IMG/VR virus record: IMGVR_UViG_3300020122_000503
Location: 1 to 64,000 of that record
Reading direction: 5' to 3' (one strand)
DNA from: a virus
DNA: 64,000 bases
This document shows positions 48,465 through 56,579 of this stretch, in pieces. The stretch's first letter is position 1. Each line of letters starts with the position of its first letter. The notes beneath the pieces were generated by a model. The model made no database searches and had not been told where the DNA came from. It saw only the letters and a list, made by a program, of their open reading frames with translations. The position numbers and the translations under genes are program-made.

Positions 48465-49366
48465 GTCACACCTCGATGACCTAAGATGTCGTGCTCGCCG
48501 GGGACGAGCTTCCGGAGCTGGATCCACCCATTAAAGTTGCCACAATAGTGGCCAGTACCGACACGAACCCAACCCTCAGCCCATTCGTAACGATCCACCC
48601 GAAACCGATCCAACTCCGACGGCGTCATAGGTCGCGCGGGATGTTCGAGCGGGCTCAAGTGACCAGGCCCAATGAGCCTGTCGTAGAGCGCCAAGTCTTC
48701 CTTCGGATCTCGTTTGCCGTCTTGTGTGAGGTACGAGACGCGAGCGCAGCGCGCGGCGGAGATATTCGCTGGGAAGCCTTCACCGAGCACCTCAAGATTG
48801 AACCCCTCGTCGGCCTCGACGTAGGGCGTGTGCCAATCGCCGTAGTTCACAGGATGCGGCTCGCTTTCTCGTTTGAGCCGCATCATCCACTCCGCGGCCT
48901 TTTGAAACTCGCCCTGTGCCGCCGGGTTCACGCGAAGGTGTTCGAAGTTGTCCCAATCGGTCGCCGTAATCACGGCCGTGTGCCACGAGAACGGCTCGAG
49001 GAGACGGTTCGCGAGCTGCTTGTGGACGCCAAGCTTGGACATTCCACGGCCGTTCTCGATCGCACTGTTCATGACGTTGAACCACATCGTGCGTGCATCG
49101 GCCGCGTCTGCGCCATCGAGCACCTCATCGTGCTGCATCCCCTTTTTGTTCTTGCCAAACTGCTCTGGCACGAACGGATCGGCCTCGACGGCGGCGATGC
49201 GCTTCTCGACCGGGATCGCACGCGAGCTCGCGCTGTTGCGTGAAAGCATCCGGTGCGTATTCACTTCGGCGAGCACAATGCGCGGGAAAGTCACCTCAAA
49301 GCTCGTGAGCCGGTGGCCGGCGGGTGAGATCGAATCTGCGAGAATCTTTGCGTTGTAAGCCATCAT
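48461..49366 (-). CDS. thyX: FAD-dependent thymidylate synthase ThyX
   Basis: The 301-residue protein has the ThyX motif in modified form: THRMLSRNSASSRAIP (His38 to Arg49), then SWHTAVITATDWDNFEHLRV and GHLSPLEH. It would convert dUMP to dTMP using methylene-THF, NADPH and FAD. It ends with the basic RLGGI-like region replaced by VGTGHYCGNFNGWIQLRKLV. Start: two adjacent ATGs at 49366 and 49363 follow TAGGAG. Grouped with dNMP kinase and MazG-like genes for phage DNA precursor supply. Confidence 0.9.
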   Translation of the reverse strand: MMAYNAKILADSISPAGHRLTSFEVTFPRIVLAEVNTHRMLSRNSASSRAIPVEKRIAAVEADPFVPEQFGKNKKGMQHDEVLDGADAADARTMWFNVMNSAIENGRGMSKLGVHKQLANRLLEPFSWHTAVITATDWDNFEHLRVNPAAQGEFQKAAEWMMRLKRESEPHPVNYGDWHTPYVEADEGFNLEVLGEGFPANISAARCARVSYLTQDGKRDPKEDLALYDRLIGPGHLSPLEHPARPMTPSELDRFRVDRYEWAEGWVRVGTGHYCGNFNGWIQLRKLVPGEHDILGHRGVT

Positions 49367-49821
49367 TTTCTCCTATCGCTCGGCGTCCAGCCGAGGTTCG
49401 CTGCAACGGTAATGCGCTCGTGTTCGACTTGAGGCACCCAATGTAGACGTCGACCGTCAAACACGACGAGCTGTCCTGCCTGATCCGGCACGACGACATC
49501 AGGCTCTAGGTGCAACGCCCCGCTACCGACGATGCACCACACCGCCACGGTCGCGTGCCCGGTGTGATTGTGCGGTGCGTACTTGGCCCCGGGCGGCAGC
49601 ACGGTCGCCCAACAGACGTCTTTTTTGGTGGCGACAATCTTCTCGTGCTCTAACCGACCGAGCATAGCTTCGCCGAGCCAACCTTGACCGACTCGAAACC
49701 GCGACGTGTGTCGACCGTTGATCGAATGCATGCTGGATTGCGGCCACGCCTCGCGACGGATCCGATCGGCAAGATCGTCGAGGGCGCACTCGTTCGGCGC
49801 AAAAATGATCAAACCCTTCAC
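49363..49821 (-). CDS. Cupin-fold protein
   Basis: The 152-residue protein from GTG 49821 ends with a double-stranded beta-helix: CWATVLPPGAKYAPHNHTGH (His-x-His), VAVWCIVGSGALHLEPDVVV and GQLVVFDGRRLHWV. These supply two to three His for metal. It may be a metal-dependent oxygenase, an isomerase or a hydroxylase. Start overlaps the next gene upstream; the shorter reading frame in other phases is a shadow. Confidence 0.65.
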   Translation of the reverse strand: MKGLIIFAPNECALDDLADRIRREAWPQSSMHSINGRHTSRFRVGQGWLGEAMLGRLEHEKIVATKKDVCWATVLPPGAKYAPHNHTGHATVAVWCIVGSGALHLEPDVVVPDQAGQLVVFDGRRLHWVPQVEHERITVAANLGWTPSDRRK

Positions 49822-50075
49822 GGATTTTCGATTCCTTGATCCATCCCCCACACATCGGTGCCCACGAAAGTCACCGACTGCGAGCCAGGAGGCTTTGGAA
49901 AATGAAAAGGCTTCGGAAAGTAAAAATAACCCGGACGCAACGAACGCACCGGAAGGATCAAGTTTCCCGCCTCTGATACGACGGGGCTCTTCGAACACGA
50001 AAACGGCGCTTCGATCATCACCTCCGCGTCCGGCGGAAGTTGTTGAAGGAGCTCGATGGCTCTGCGAACGTTCAT
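49818..50075 (-). CDS. Small hypothetical protein
   Basis: The 85-residue protein begins MNVRRAIELLQQLPPDAEVM, a common start in small phage proteins of unknown function, and ends with aromatic LRPGYFYFPKPFHFPKPP. ATG 50075 overlaps the kinase stop (ATGA). No family identified. Confidence 0.6.
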   Translation of the reverse strand: MNVRRAIELLQQLPPDAEVMIEAPFSCSKSPVVSEAGNLILPVRSLRPGYFYFPKPFHFPKPPGSQSVTFVGTDVWGMDQGIENP

Positions 50076-50818
50076 TTGTCGATCCAATCCGCAACCAGAT
50101 CGTCGACGGCTTTACCGAGCCAATCGAGCCCCTTGTTGTTGAGTATTATTCCGTCGAAAAGCTCGTCTTGCATCGACGTCTGCTCGGTCTCGCTCCGATG
50201 CTGCCCGGCGCCTCCTTTCAAACCCGCGTTTTGACGAACGATGCGGATGAGTTTGCCACCGTGAGCGCGAATGGCCTCGAGCTCGTTCTTGAAGCGGACG
50301 TCGGGGATGACGACGCTCGTCTGCCAGTTCTCATCGCCCGGACGCCAAACGTGTTCGAGCCCGTGGATCTGGGTGTAGTTGTAACCGCCCTCCACGTTGA
50401 GCTTCTTCGCCACGTTGAGCGCGTAGTCGACCCAAGTGTTCGGATAGCAGACGCGGCCCCATTCGCTCCCTAGCTGTTGAAGCGCGAACCTGGGCGTGAG
50501 AAAGCACGGGCGTTTTCGGGATTCTTCTTGGAAAGAGGGCAACGACCGCCAAGCTTCCCCTCCGAAGTCGACACCGCAGCACGCGCATCGATCTGATCTA
50601 AACGGGCCGTGCTCGCGCGGATACCGCTCGTCGGGCGCGTTCCTCGCTTCGCTAGGACCCCACATCTGATCGAACGAGAAGCCGTAGACGTCTCGCGCGA
50701 TCCGTTTCATGGGGTCCGCGAAACTCACTTTCGTGAAGTTGAAGTCGTAGTTTCGCACGAGTAAGTCCGCACACGTGTCCTTGCCGCTCCCCGCCAAACC
50801 AGAAATGCCGATCAACAA
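50072..50818 (-). CDS. Deoxynucleoside monophosphate kinase
   Basis: The 248-residue protein has a P-loop GISGLAGSGKDTCADLLV and a DxxFxxPMKRIA-like segment (KVSFADPMKRIARDVYGFS). Later it has SVVIPDVRFKNELEAIRAHGG, matching phage dNMP kinases (T4 gene 1 family). It phosphorylates dNMPs to dNDPs. A Cys-rich insert (CACCGVDFGGEAW) near residue 80 is not typical and may hold zinc. The stop overlaps the next gene. Confidence 0.82.
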   Translation of the reverse strand: MLIGISGLAGSGKDTCADLLVRNYDFNFTKVSFADPMKRIARDVYGFSFDQMWGPSEARNAPDERYPREHGPFRSDRCACCGVDFGGEAWRSLPSFQEESRKRPCFLTPRFALQQLGSEWGRVCYPNTWVDYALNVAKKLNVEGGYNYTQIHGLEHVWRPGDENWQTSVVIPDVRFKNELEAIRAHGGKLIRIVRQNAGLKGGAGQHRSETEQTSMQDELFDGIILNNKGLDWLGKAVDDLVADWIDK

Positions 50819-51150
50819 GATGAACCTCCTTCCGGCGGCGTAGCCGGCACGTAATCGTGCCCCTCGCCGAGATCGGTCGAGTGTCTGCCCTCGCGTGCGG
50901 ACTTGCCGCAGACGGCGCAGGGCGGCCAGGAGTCGGTGGGATCTACGCCCGGCGTCCCGCCTTGCTCTTCACGCCACGCGATGTACGCGGCGTTCTCCTC
51001 GAGCACGGCCTGAGCGACTCCTTCAATGACGAGCTTCTGCCCTCTGTCCGGTTGCACGAGCAGCGAGCCGTCAGTGCGAAGGACAGCGATCCCGTTCGGA
51101 GCACCGCCGGTGTAGGTCGTCGTGAAAGCGCGTTCGCTCTTGAGCATCAC
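50812..51150 (-). CDS. Hypothetical protein with C-terminal CxxC
   Basis: The 112-residue protein starts at a GTG-ATG pair (51150/51147) and has a beta-rich N-terminus (AFTTTYTGGAPNGIAVLRTDG), a helical middle and WPPCAVCGKSAREGRHSTDL. One CxxC and a final Cys might form a site for metal. It overlaps the upstream stop. No family recognised. Confidence 0.55.
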   Translation of the reverse strand: MMLKSERAFTTTYTGGAPNGIAVLRTDGSLLVQPDRGQKLVIEGVAQAVLEENAAYIAWREEQGGTPGVDPTDSWPPCAVCGKSAREGRHSTDLGEGHDYVPATPPEGGSSC

Positions 51151-51407
51151 CGCACCTTCGGAGCAAGTCCGGCGAGCGCTTTCACTACGGCCGCGTCACG
51201 CCGAAACAGATACTGATCACCGTAGGAGTAGTCCAAGGAATGTTCTGCTGATCGAAAGATGGCTCGGGACGCCATCTCGAGTGCCGCGATCGCAACGAGC
51301 GGTGCTCTGTCCGTCTTTTGCTCTAGTAGTTGGATGAGCTGTGGAACGAGCTGCGCTGCTTCGGTCAGAACTCGCTCGACCTCTACTTCGACTTCGTCGC
51401 TGCTCAT
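51147..51407 (-). CDS. Hypothetical helical protein
   Basis: This encodes 86 residues, highly helical (ERVLTEAAQLVPQLIQLLEQ, LVAIAALEMASRAIFRSAEH), beginning MSSDEVEVEV. The start at 51407 overlaps the MazG-like stop (ATGA); the upstream in-frame part is a shadow. Unknown function. Confidence 0.6.
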   Translation of the reverse strand: MSSDEVEVEVERVLTEAAQLVPQLIQLLEQKTDRAPLVAIAALEMASRAIFRSAEHSLDYSYGDQYLFRRDAAVVKALAGLAPKVR

Positions 51408-51784
51408 CGCGGCTTCCCCGACGTCGCCTCGCGCTTCTCGGCTTGCCGCCGACGAACGCGCTCGATGACTTCCGGTTGGTGAATGCGCACGAGCTCCTTC
51501 GCGAAGGCGTGCTCCACATCGACGCCGACCGACGACGCGACGCCGTAGAGCGTCACCATGCAGCCAGCGATCTCTCGCTGCACTTCGCCGACGGGGCGGC
51601 TGAAAACGTAGTCGACGAGGCGGTGCAGCTCGTCGGCGCCGACGCCGAGCACTTGCGCGAGCTCGACAGATTCCTCGACGAGGCGGAGCGATCGCTCCGG
51701 ACCGTTCGCCGCGGACTCTTCGCCGAGCGCTTGTCGAATCCACTCGGCGACGAGCTTTTGGTGGTTCAGGTGGTTCAGATTCAT
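51404..51784 (-). CDS. MazG-like nucleotide pyrophosphohydrolase
   Basis: The 126-residue protein has SLRLVEESVELAQVLG (the E-x2-E metal-binding helix) and REIAGCMVTLYGVASSVGVDVEHAF with the second acidic region. These are features of MazG/iMazG-type proteins that hydrolyse NTPs, (p)ppGpp or dNTPs. It may keep precursors or stress alarmones in check. It overlaps both neighbours. Confidence 0.7.
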   Translation of the reverse strand: MNLNHLNHQKLVAEWIRQALGEESAANGPERSLRLVEESVELAQVLGVGADELHRLVDYVFSRPVGEVQREIAGCMVTLYGVASSVGVDVEHAFAKELVRIHQPEVIERVRRRQAEKREATSGKPR

Positions 51785-52164
51785 CGAGGCCTCCCGCTGT
51801 TCGCGAACTTCTCCTGCGCATCGATCGCAAGGTCGAGACACTCGAGCACGTCGAGGCCGAGGTCGTCGATCCAGCGAAGGGTCGAGAAGATAATGTTGCC
51901 GAGCTCTTTCTTGAGCTCGTTGTTGACCGTTATCGCAACAGCCCCGTGGCTGAGGTTCAAAGGAATAGGTCCGTGGTCGCGTGCAAGCCGCGCAATATCC
52001 CCGACACCAACCACGAGCCGCACGACTATCTGTGGAAGCGTGAGTCCGTCGCTGACGGGGCCCCAGATCTGCCGCGCTTGCACTTTGAGCGCCAAGAGCC
52101 CCGTGCGCACGTCCGCGCGGATCTGCGGGTGCTTTCGAATATCGATTTCCATTCTGTCGTTCAT
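51781..52164 (-). CDS. MazG-like protein (second copy)
   Basis: The 127-residue protein ends with ITVNNELKKELGNIIFSTLRW and LGLDVLECLDLAIDAQEKFA, the all-alpha layout of MazG-like proteins, but with fewer conserved acidic residues in the first helix. It is coupled to the first MazG-like protein by ATGA. The two could pair as a heteromer. Assigned by pattern, so moderate certainty. Confidence 0.55.
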   Translation of the reverse strand: MNDRMEIDIRKHPQIRADVRTGLLALKVQARQIWGPVSDGLTLPQIVVRLVVGVGDIARLARDHGPIPLNLSHGAVAITVNNELKKELGNIIFSTLRWIDDLGLDVLECLDLAIDAQEKFANSGRPR

Positions 52165-52472
52165 AGATCGTTGTCCTTTGCGTATTTTTCCCACCCCGGA
52201 GGCACCGGCGTCGGAAGCCCAGGCTTCGGTAAAAGCCGCCAAGTAGGGCGGCCAAGCGGATTGGAACTCAACTCCCAAAAAGTTCCGTCATCGCACGCAC
52301 AAAAAAGCCGCTCACCCGCCGGGATCAGTTGAAGGATGTTCCGCGGCTGTTGGGCTTCTTCAATTGTCATGCCGGTGGCGCTCGGGATCTTGGCGCGCGC
52401 CTTCCGAATGACCGCGACTGGGATCGTGTACTCTTCGGCGCACTCGTCACCGCGGAAACGACGGATCGTCAC
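52161..52472 (-). CDS. Hypothetical protein
   Basis: From GTG 52472, which overlaps the upstream frame (GTGA), the 103-residue protein has TIRRFRGDECAEEYTIPVAV and RLFCACDDGTFWELSSNP, a beta-rich small fold. No family is recognised. The region upstream of the GTG is the inserted nuclease gene on the other strand. Confidence 0.5.
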   Translation of the reverse strand: MTIRRFRGDECAEEYTIPVAVIRKARAKIPSATGMTIEEAQQPRNILQLIPAGERLFCACDDGTFWELSSNPLGRPTWRLLPKPGLPTPVPPGWEKYAKDNDL

Positions 52473-53113
52473 GTCGCCGCAGACTCGACGCACAAATGAA
52501 AAAAGTCGTTCTTGCCGTACAGCGTCGAAAACGATGCGCGATTTGCAAACGAACGGCACAAGAGGCAGGTACAAAGCAGAGTTTGCACATCGACCACGAC
52601 CATCGCCGTCAGACGTTCCGAGATTTGATTTGCGGTCCGTGCAATACCGGTCTCGGCCAATTCGGCGACAACCCGAAGCGGCTGATCCGCGCCGCTGAGT
52701 ATTTGCTCAAACACCGAGGCGCTCCCAACAAGAAGAACCCATCCCCCGTGAAATCGACAAGGGGTCCGTAAGTCTTCTTCCGCACGCCCCACGGCGCTCG
52801 GAGCGTCTTCGGAGATGCGACTCTTCTTACCGTGCACGAACCTCTGACCTTCGAAGATGCAGCCAAGGTACGTGTAGTCGCCGTCGTTGTTTGAACCGGT
52901 GAGCACCGACACGAAGTGCGGAGGCGCTCGGTCGTCGCCCTGGCGAGCTTCGGCAAGCGGCACGCGGTAGGTGAATCGAGTGCCCGTGCGGCGCGATTGG
53001 AAGGTCACGTGGGCGTTGCCGGCGAGCAAAAATTTGACCGTCGCGGCAGGGTCGACAAGCTCGGCTCGGGGGCCCGAACCCTCGTCTGTATTTTCTTGAA
53101 AAGTTGTCGTCAT
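52469..53113 (-). pseudogene. Conserved phage protein truncated by nuclease insertion
   Basis: The first 110 residues (MTTTFQENTDEGSGP.., FLLAGNAHVTFQSRRTGTRF, HFVSVLTGSNNDGDYTYLGC and FVHGKKSRISEDAPS) belong to a protein family I know from many phages, usually with a C-terminal Cys-rich end. From about residue 120 on, the frame is the reverse strand of the inserted endonuclease VII gene, and that Cys-rich end is absent. The frame nevertheless stays open up to the stop that overlaps the next gene. The truncated N-terminal domain may still be produced. Confidence 0.6.
52496..52771 (+). CDS. Recombination endonuclease VII-like HNH nuclease
   Basis: The 91-residue protein has CAICKRTAQEAG, HIDHDHRRQTFRDLICGPC and NTGLGQFGDNPKRLIRAAEY, matching the T4 endonuclease VII/HNH core with two CxxC pairs. 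It lies antisense inside a minus-strand operon and has no clear ribosome site. A second member is at 63.0 kb. It is probably a selfish element rather than a resolvase for packaging. Confidence 0.75.
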   Translation: MKKVVLAVQRRKRCAICKRTAQEAGTKQSLHIDHDHRRQTFRDLICGPCNTGLGQFGDNPKRLIRAAEYLLKHRGAPNKKNPSPVKSTRGP

Positions 53114-53126
53114 GTTTGCGTTGGAC

Positions 53127-53367
53127 GGAGGGATTTATTTTATTAATTGGTTAAATCGAGACTGGAACTATTAGGCCGCTACTGGAAATAAGTGACGATG
53201 GTGACGCAAATGACGATGAAACGGTCGTAGGCGCCAAAAAATAGTGGTGACGATGGTGACGATAACCCCCCTCAATTCTACACGTAGGAGATTTTATTTT
53301 GGTGAGGGGGGTCCGAAAAATTTGGGGCCGACGGCCTTTTCATCGTCATTTGCGTCACCATCGTCAC
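53127..53367. other. Candidate origin region: AT-rich stretch and 9-bp iterons
   Basis: The 264-base gap 53114-53377 holds an AT-rich stretch (53127-53157, TTTATTTTATTAATTGG). Five direct copies of the 9-mer TGACGATGG or close variants lie at 53193, 53202, 53211, 53248 and 53257. A reverse set sits at 53338-53367, so 53192-53221 and 53338-53367 form a 30-base perfect inverted repeat. Two weaker G/C-rich blocks (CCCCCCTC and GAGGGGGG) lie between. It sits beside the primase-polymerase gene. Origin of replication or complex operator. Confidence 0.6.
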
Positions 53368-53377
53368 CTGACCCCTC

Positions 53378-55768
53378 TCACCACGAGATGCGGCCGACGA
53401 ACCACGGGGTGCCGCCCCCTTGCTTGGGTTTGTGGTCGAACCGTCGCCCCCCGACGTTCTTCTTTCGGTACTTCCGGAGCTGCATGCTGACGAGCTTCGT
53501 CGTGAGCTTGTCGGGCGTGCATTCGCAGAGCTCAGCGAGCGCTTCTTTGAGTGCGGCGTGGGCGAACGCCCCGACGTGCATCTCTGAGAGCACGTCGGAA
53601 ACGAGCATGGGTTTGCCGAGTTTCTCCCATTCGATGAGCACGCGCTCTAGAACCCCCAGCTCCGAGTCGCCGCTCTCGACGAGCTCTTTGCGGCCCTCGA
53701 TCGGATCCGGCATGCCCGCCCACACGAGCGCGCCCCTCACGATTCGGCTCCATTGCTCGAAGGAGCCCCACGACGTCAGATTTTGGTTGGGACAACCTGC
53801 GGCGAAGTATCCGCGAAGCACGGTGAGGACGGCGCTCGCGAGCTTCGGTCGTTCGCGGTGTACGTGTGGAAGGATCGGATCGTATTTGAAACCGGTTCGA
53901 TGCTCGGGGTGCTCGAGTGTGGTCTCTAGTTGAACGTGAAGCGCGCGACCGACGAGCTCGTTCGACAAGATGAGGTTTTGCGCTGTCACGAGCCAGAGTG
54001 CTCGCATCGGCATCGCCACCATTTCGCTGACTCCGAGTCGGCGTTCTAGAACGGCCATGCTCGTGATTACGCCTGCTAGCGCTGAAGAATCGAGAGCTCC
54101 TTCGACGTTGTCGAGAAGGACGATAGGGTCGCCGCTGATTGCGAGCGACAAGATCCGTTTTCGCATCTCTTCTTCGTTCGTTTTCGCCGTTCTAGGAAGA
54201 GATCTACCGGAATAAATTTCTCCGATGATGTCTGCGAGATAGGTTGCTCCGACTCGGCGCGCGTTCTTGTCGAGAACACCGAACGGCACGCAGCCGTCGA
54301 TTGTCGGGCGAGCGAACGGTGTAAAGAGCAAAGCCATCCACGCGGAGAAGTGTTCCGAGCTCACAAATGGAAAATCTTGAACGACGTCGTACAAAGTCGC
54401 GATGGCCGTCGTCGCGTCGTCCAAAGTAGGATTGGACGGGATTGGTGGAAAGTTGACGTTCGGTTCGTAGAAAAGTCCCGTCGTGCGATCGTAGCCGGGT
54501 GTGTCGAGCACTGTTCCGTCTGGACGAAGCACCGGGCACTCGGTGATGCCTTCCAAAAACTTGACCCCGGGCCATTCTCCGCGGCAATGAAGCTCCGAGA
54601 GAGGATCGTCCGGAACCCCGCACGAGACTAAAGAGGAATCACCGGTGCTCGTCGTTTTCCAACGCTGAAACGCGCAAGCGTGCGAGATGAGCCCTCTGGT
54701 TCTCGCTTTCGACATCTCGGAGATGATTGGAGCGTTTGCTTCTCGGCGGATCTCGTCCTCTTCTTTGCTCTTATTGGGGTCGCGAAGGATCTGCACGAGC
54801 TTCCAGCCTCTGTTGAACACGTTCGGCAAAGCCGCAAGCGCCGGGAGCATCTGATCTGCGACTTCGAGCTCGTCGAAGCCGACGATGACGGCTACGCGGT
54901 CGCCCGTCGGTTCTTTTCTGGCCGGGAGCCATTTGCGAGCGCGTGTGATGAGCTTCTTCCCGCCGACGCCGCCCCCGAGCGGCCGATCGGCGATGAGTTC
55001 GATGACGCGGTTCCAGCCGGTGACAGGTTCGCCCGAGTCGAGCTTTTCTTTCGTTCCACGAACGGTCGCGGCGCGTTTCTGGGCGGCGTCCGAGCCACCA
55101 ACCCATGCCACGAGAAGAACGAATAGCTCGGTGTGTTCGACGGGCCATCCGTCTCGAAGAAGTCCGCCCCCGAGCGCGAGGCAGAAGTCGTGACGTCCTT
55201 TTTTGGGGAAGTACCGAGCAAGAAGACACGCCGCTGCGAGTACGCCAACGGCGGCTTCTAAGACGGTTCGTTCGATGCGCGGGATCTGCTCGGGGTTGGC
55301 GCCGTCTTCGAAGTCGATGAATTCGCCGCTGACGTGGTGGCTTCCAGGGAACACGGTCTGAACGCCGCCCGTCCGGAGCTCGACGATCGTTTTGCCGGCG
55401 CCGTCGATGTTCGGATCTTCGTACTTGATGTGCTTCGGGACGTCAGAGAAATAGAGCCAGTGCGACGCGCGCTTCGATGCGCGTCCGAACCGCCCCGGTG
55501 TTGGCGGTAAAAGATGCGGTGCGAGGTAGAGCGCTTCGGGACAATCGATGTCGACGTCGCAAAGGCCTTTCGATGGTTCGCCGAGAATGATCCCGATGTT
55601 TTGAGGGACGCCGTTGAAGTAGTGCGGCGCGGTCTCGTGCGTGATCCGTAGGTTCTTCCAGTCCGGGATCGTCGGTCCTTTTTCTCGATACGGAACGGGG
55701 ATTGGGCACAGCCCTAGGTTGATGTAGTCGATCGCGAGATCGAAAACCGAGGGCGGTGATGACGACAC
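53378..55768 (-). CDS. Primase-polymerase with degenerate helicase domain
   Basis: The 796-residue protein starts with a primase-polymerase domain (about 10-190): LGLCPIPVPYREKGPTIPDW, CDVDIDCPEAL (two acidic metal ligands), RASKRASHWLYFS and IVELRTGGVQTVFPGSHH. From about 420 a helicase-like part has PTLDDATTAIATLYD and a P-loop region DKNARRVGATYLADIIG, then LLDNVEGAL (Walker B). The Walker A lysine is Ala here (codon at 54245-54247), so ATP hydrolysis may be lost. The C-terminus carries helicase-type helical bundles. It starts DNA synthesis for the phage genome. Confidence 0.8.
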   Translation of the reverse strand: MSSSPPSVFDLAIDYINLGLCPIPVPYREKGPTIPDWKNLRITHETAPHYFNGVPQNIGIILGEPSKGLCDVDIDCPEALYLAPHLLPPTPGRFGRASKRASHWLYFSDVPKHIKYEDPNIDGAGKTIVELRTGGVQTVFPGSHHVSGEFIDFEDGANPEQIPRIERTVLEAAVGVLAAACLLARYFPKKGRHDFCLALGGGLLRDGWPVEHTELFVLLVAWVGGSDAAQKRAATVRGTKEKLDSGEPVTGWNRVIELIADRPLGGGVGGKKLITRARKWLPARKEPTGDRVAVIVGFDELEVADQMLPALAALPNVFNRGWKLVQILRDPNKSKEEDEIRREANAPIISEMSKARTRGLISHACAFQRWKTTSTGDSSLVSCGVPDDPLSELHCRGEWPGVKFLEGITECPVLRPDGTVLDTPGYDRTTGLFYEPNVNFPPIPSNPTLDDATTAIATLYDVVQDFPFVSSEHFSAWMALLFTPFARPTIDGCVPFGVLDKNARRVGATYLADIIGEIYSGRSLPRTAKTNEEEMRKRILSLAISGDPIVLLDNVEGALDSSALAGVITSMAVLERRLGVSEMVAMPMRALWLVTAQNLILSNELVGRALHVQLETTLEHPEHRTGFKYDPILPHVHRERPKLASAVLTVLRGYFAAGCPNQNLTSWGSFEQWSRIVRGALVWAGMPDPIEGRKELVESGDSELGVLERVLIEWEKLGKPMLVSDVLSEMHVGAFAHAALKEALAELCECTPDKLTTKLVSMQLRKYRKKNVGGRRFDHKPKQGGGTPWFVGRISW

Positions 55769-55873
55769 GCGGGGAGGGCCTCCAAGAACGTGATCGGTCG
55801 AGGATTCGCGAAGGCGCGAAAATCTCGGAACACGGACCCTAGACCTTTCGTTCCGTCCTCGTCAAGAGGGGGT

Positions 55874-55902
55874 TTGCAACGTCCGTAAACATTTGTTATG
55901 GT
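55874..55902 (+). promoter_or_regulatory. Sigma70-like promoter for the 56-62 kb block
   Basis: TTGCAA (55874-55879), 17 bases, TATGGT (55897-55902) with an upstream TG, fits an extended -10 promoter. The start would fall near 55909, only a few bases before ATG 55912, so the first mRNA would be nearly leaderless. It lies in the divergent gap 55769-55911 between the primase and this block. Confidence 0.6.
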
Positions 55903-55911
55903 CTGCCTTCG

Positions 55912-56094
55912 ATGGCCCGAGAAAAAGAAACCGACGTCATGGTTGCCACGCGAGTGAGCAAGTCGCTCTACGTCAAGATCTTGAAACGCCAACGGGAGTT
56001 GAAGAAGCTCACCGGCATCGAACCCAGCGTTAGTGCCGTCTTACGCGCGATGATTGCAGAAGCGGCGTCTGGTCGTCGTCATCAGGCGGCGTGA
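55912..56094 (+). CDS. Ribbon-helix-helix DNA-binding protein
   Basis: The 60-residue protein has TDVMVATRVSKSLYVKILKR and GIEPSVSAVLRAMIAEAASG, the ribbon and two helices of CopG-type repressors. It is the first gene after a near-leaderless promoter and might repress it or the divergent replication promoter. The stop overlaps the next gene (GTGA). Confidence 0.75.
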   Translation: MAREKETDVMVATRVSKSLYVKILKRQRELKKLTGIEPSVSAVLRAMIAEAASGRRHQAA

Positions 56095-56546
56095 ACGTGA
56101 AGCGAAAAAGTATTTACTTTATTCAACGAGGCGTCGACGGACCAATCAAAATAGGAGTCGCTGCCGATCCTTATGAACGTCTTTCGTCACTTCAGACAGC
56201 TTCTCCGGAGAAGTTGATTTTGCTTGGGTGTGTTCGTGGTTCCGAGACCGGTATGCATCAAAAATTTCGAAAGCACCGCATTTCTGGAGAGTGGTTCAAG
56301 CCGCACAAAGACGTTCTTCGATTTGTCCGTTTGCGTACTTTTGTGCCATCGCGCCGACGTGCTGGCACAATAATCAAGGTTCTGGTTCCGGATCATCTTC
56401 AGGATCCTATTGAACAAGAACGCAAACGTATGAGTTTTGCGAGAGAAAAAGAAACTAAGGCGAGTGCGGTCGTCCGAGCGTGTCTCGAGGAGTGCCTGCT
56501 CGGTAAACCCCGGCCTGTTCTCTCTGTCTCTAGAGAAAAAACTTGA
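56091..56546 (+). CDS. T5orf172/GIY-YIG-type nuclease with C-terminal helices
   Basis: The 151-residue protein starts IYFIQRGVDGPIKIGVAADP and YERLSSLQTASPEKLILLG, then GMHQKFRKHRISGEWFKP, a T5orf172 (GIY-YIG) pattern. The C-terminus MSFAREKETKASAVVRACLE resembles the helical half of a ribbon-helix-helix protein. Probably a DNA-binding homing-type nuclease. GTG 56091 overlaps the previous stop; a GTG two codons later is the alternative. Confidence 0.7.
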   Translation: MNVKRKSIYFIQRGVDGPIKIGVAADPYERLSSLQTASPEKLILLGCVRGSETGMHQKFRKHRISGEWFKPHKDVLRFVRLRTFVPSRRRAGTIIKVLVPDHLQDPIEQERKRMSFAREKETKASAVVRACLEECLLGKPRPVLSVSREKT

Positions 56547-56579
56547 CGGTTTGATTGGTGTGAGCGAGATTGCTGCGAG

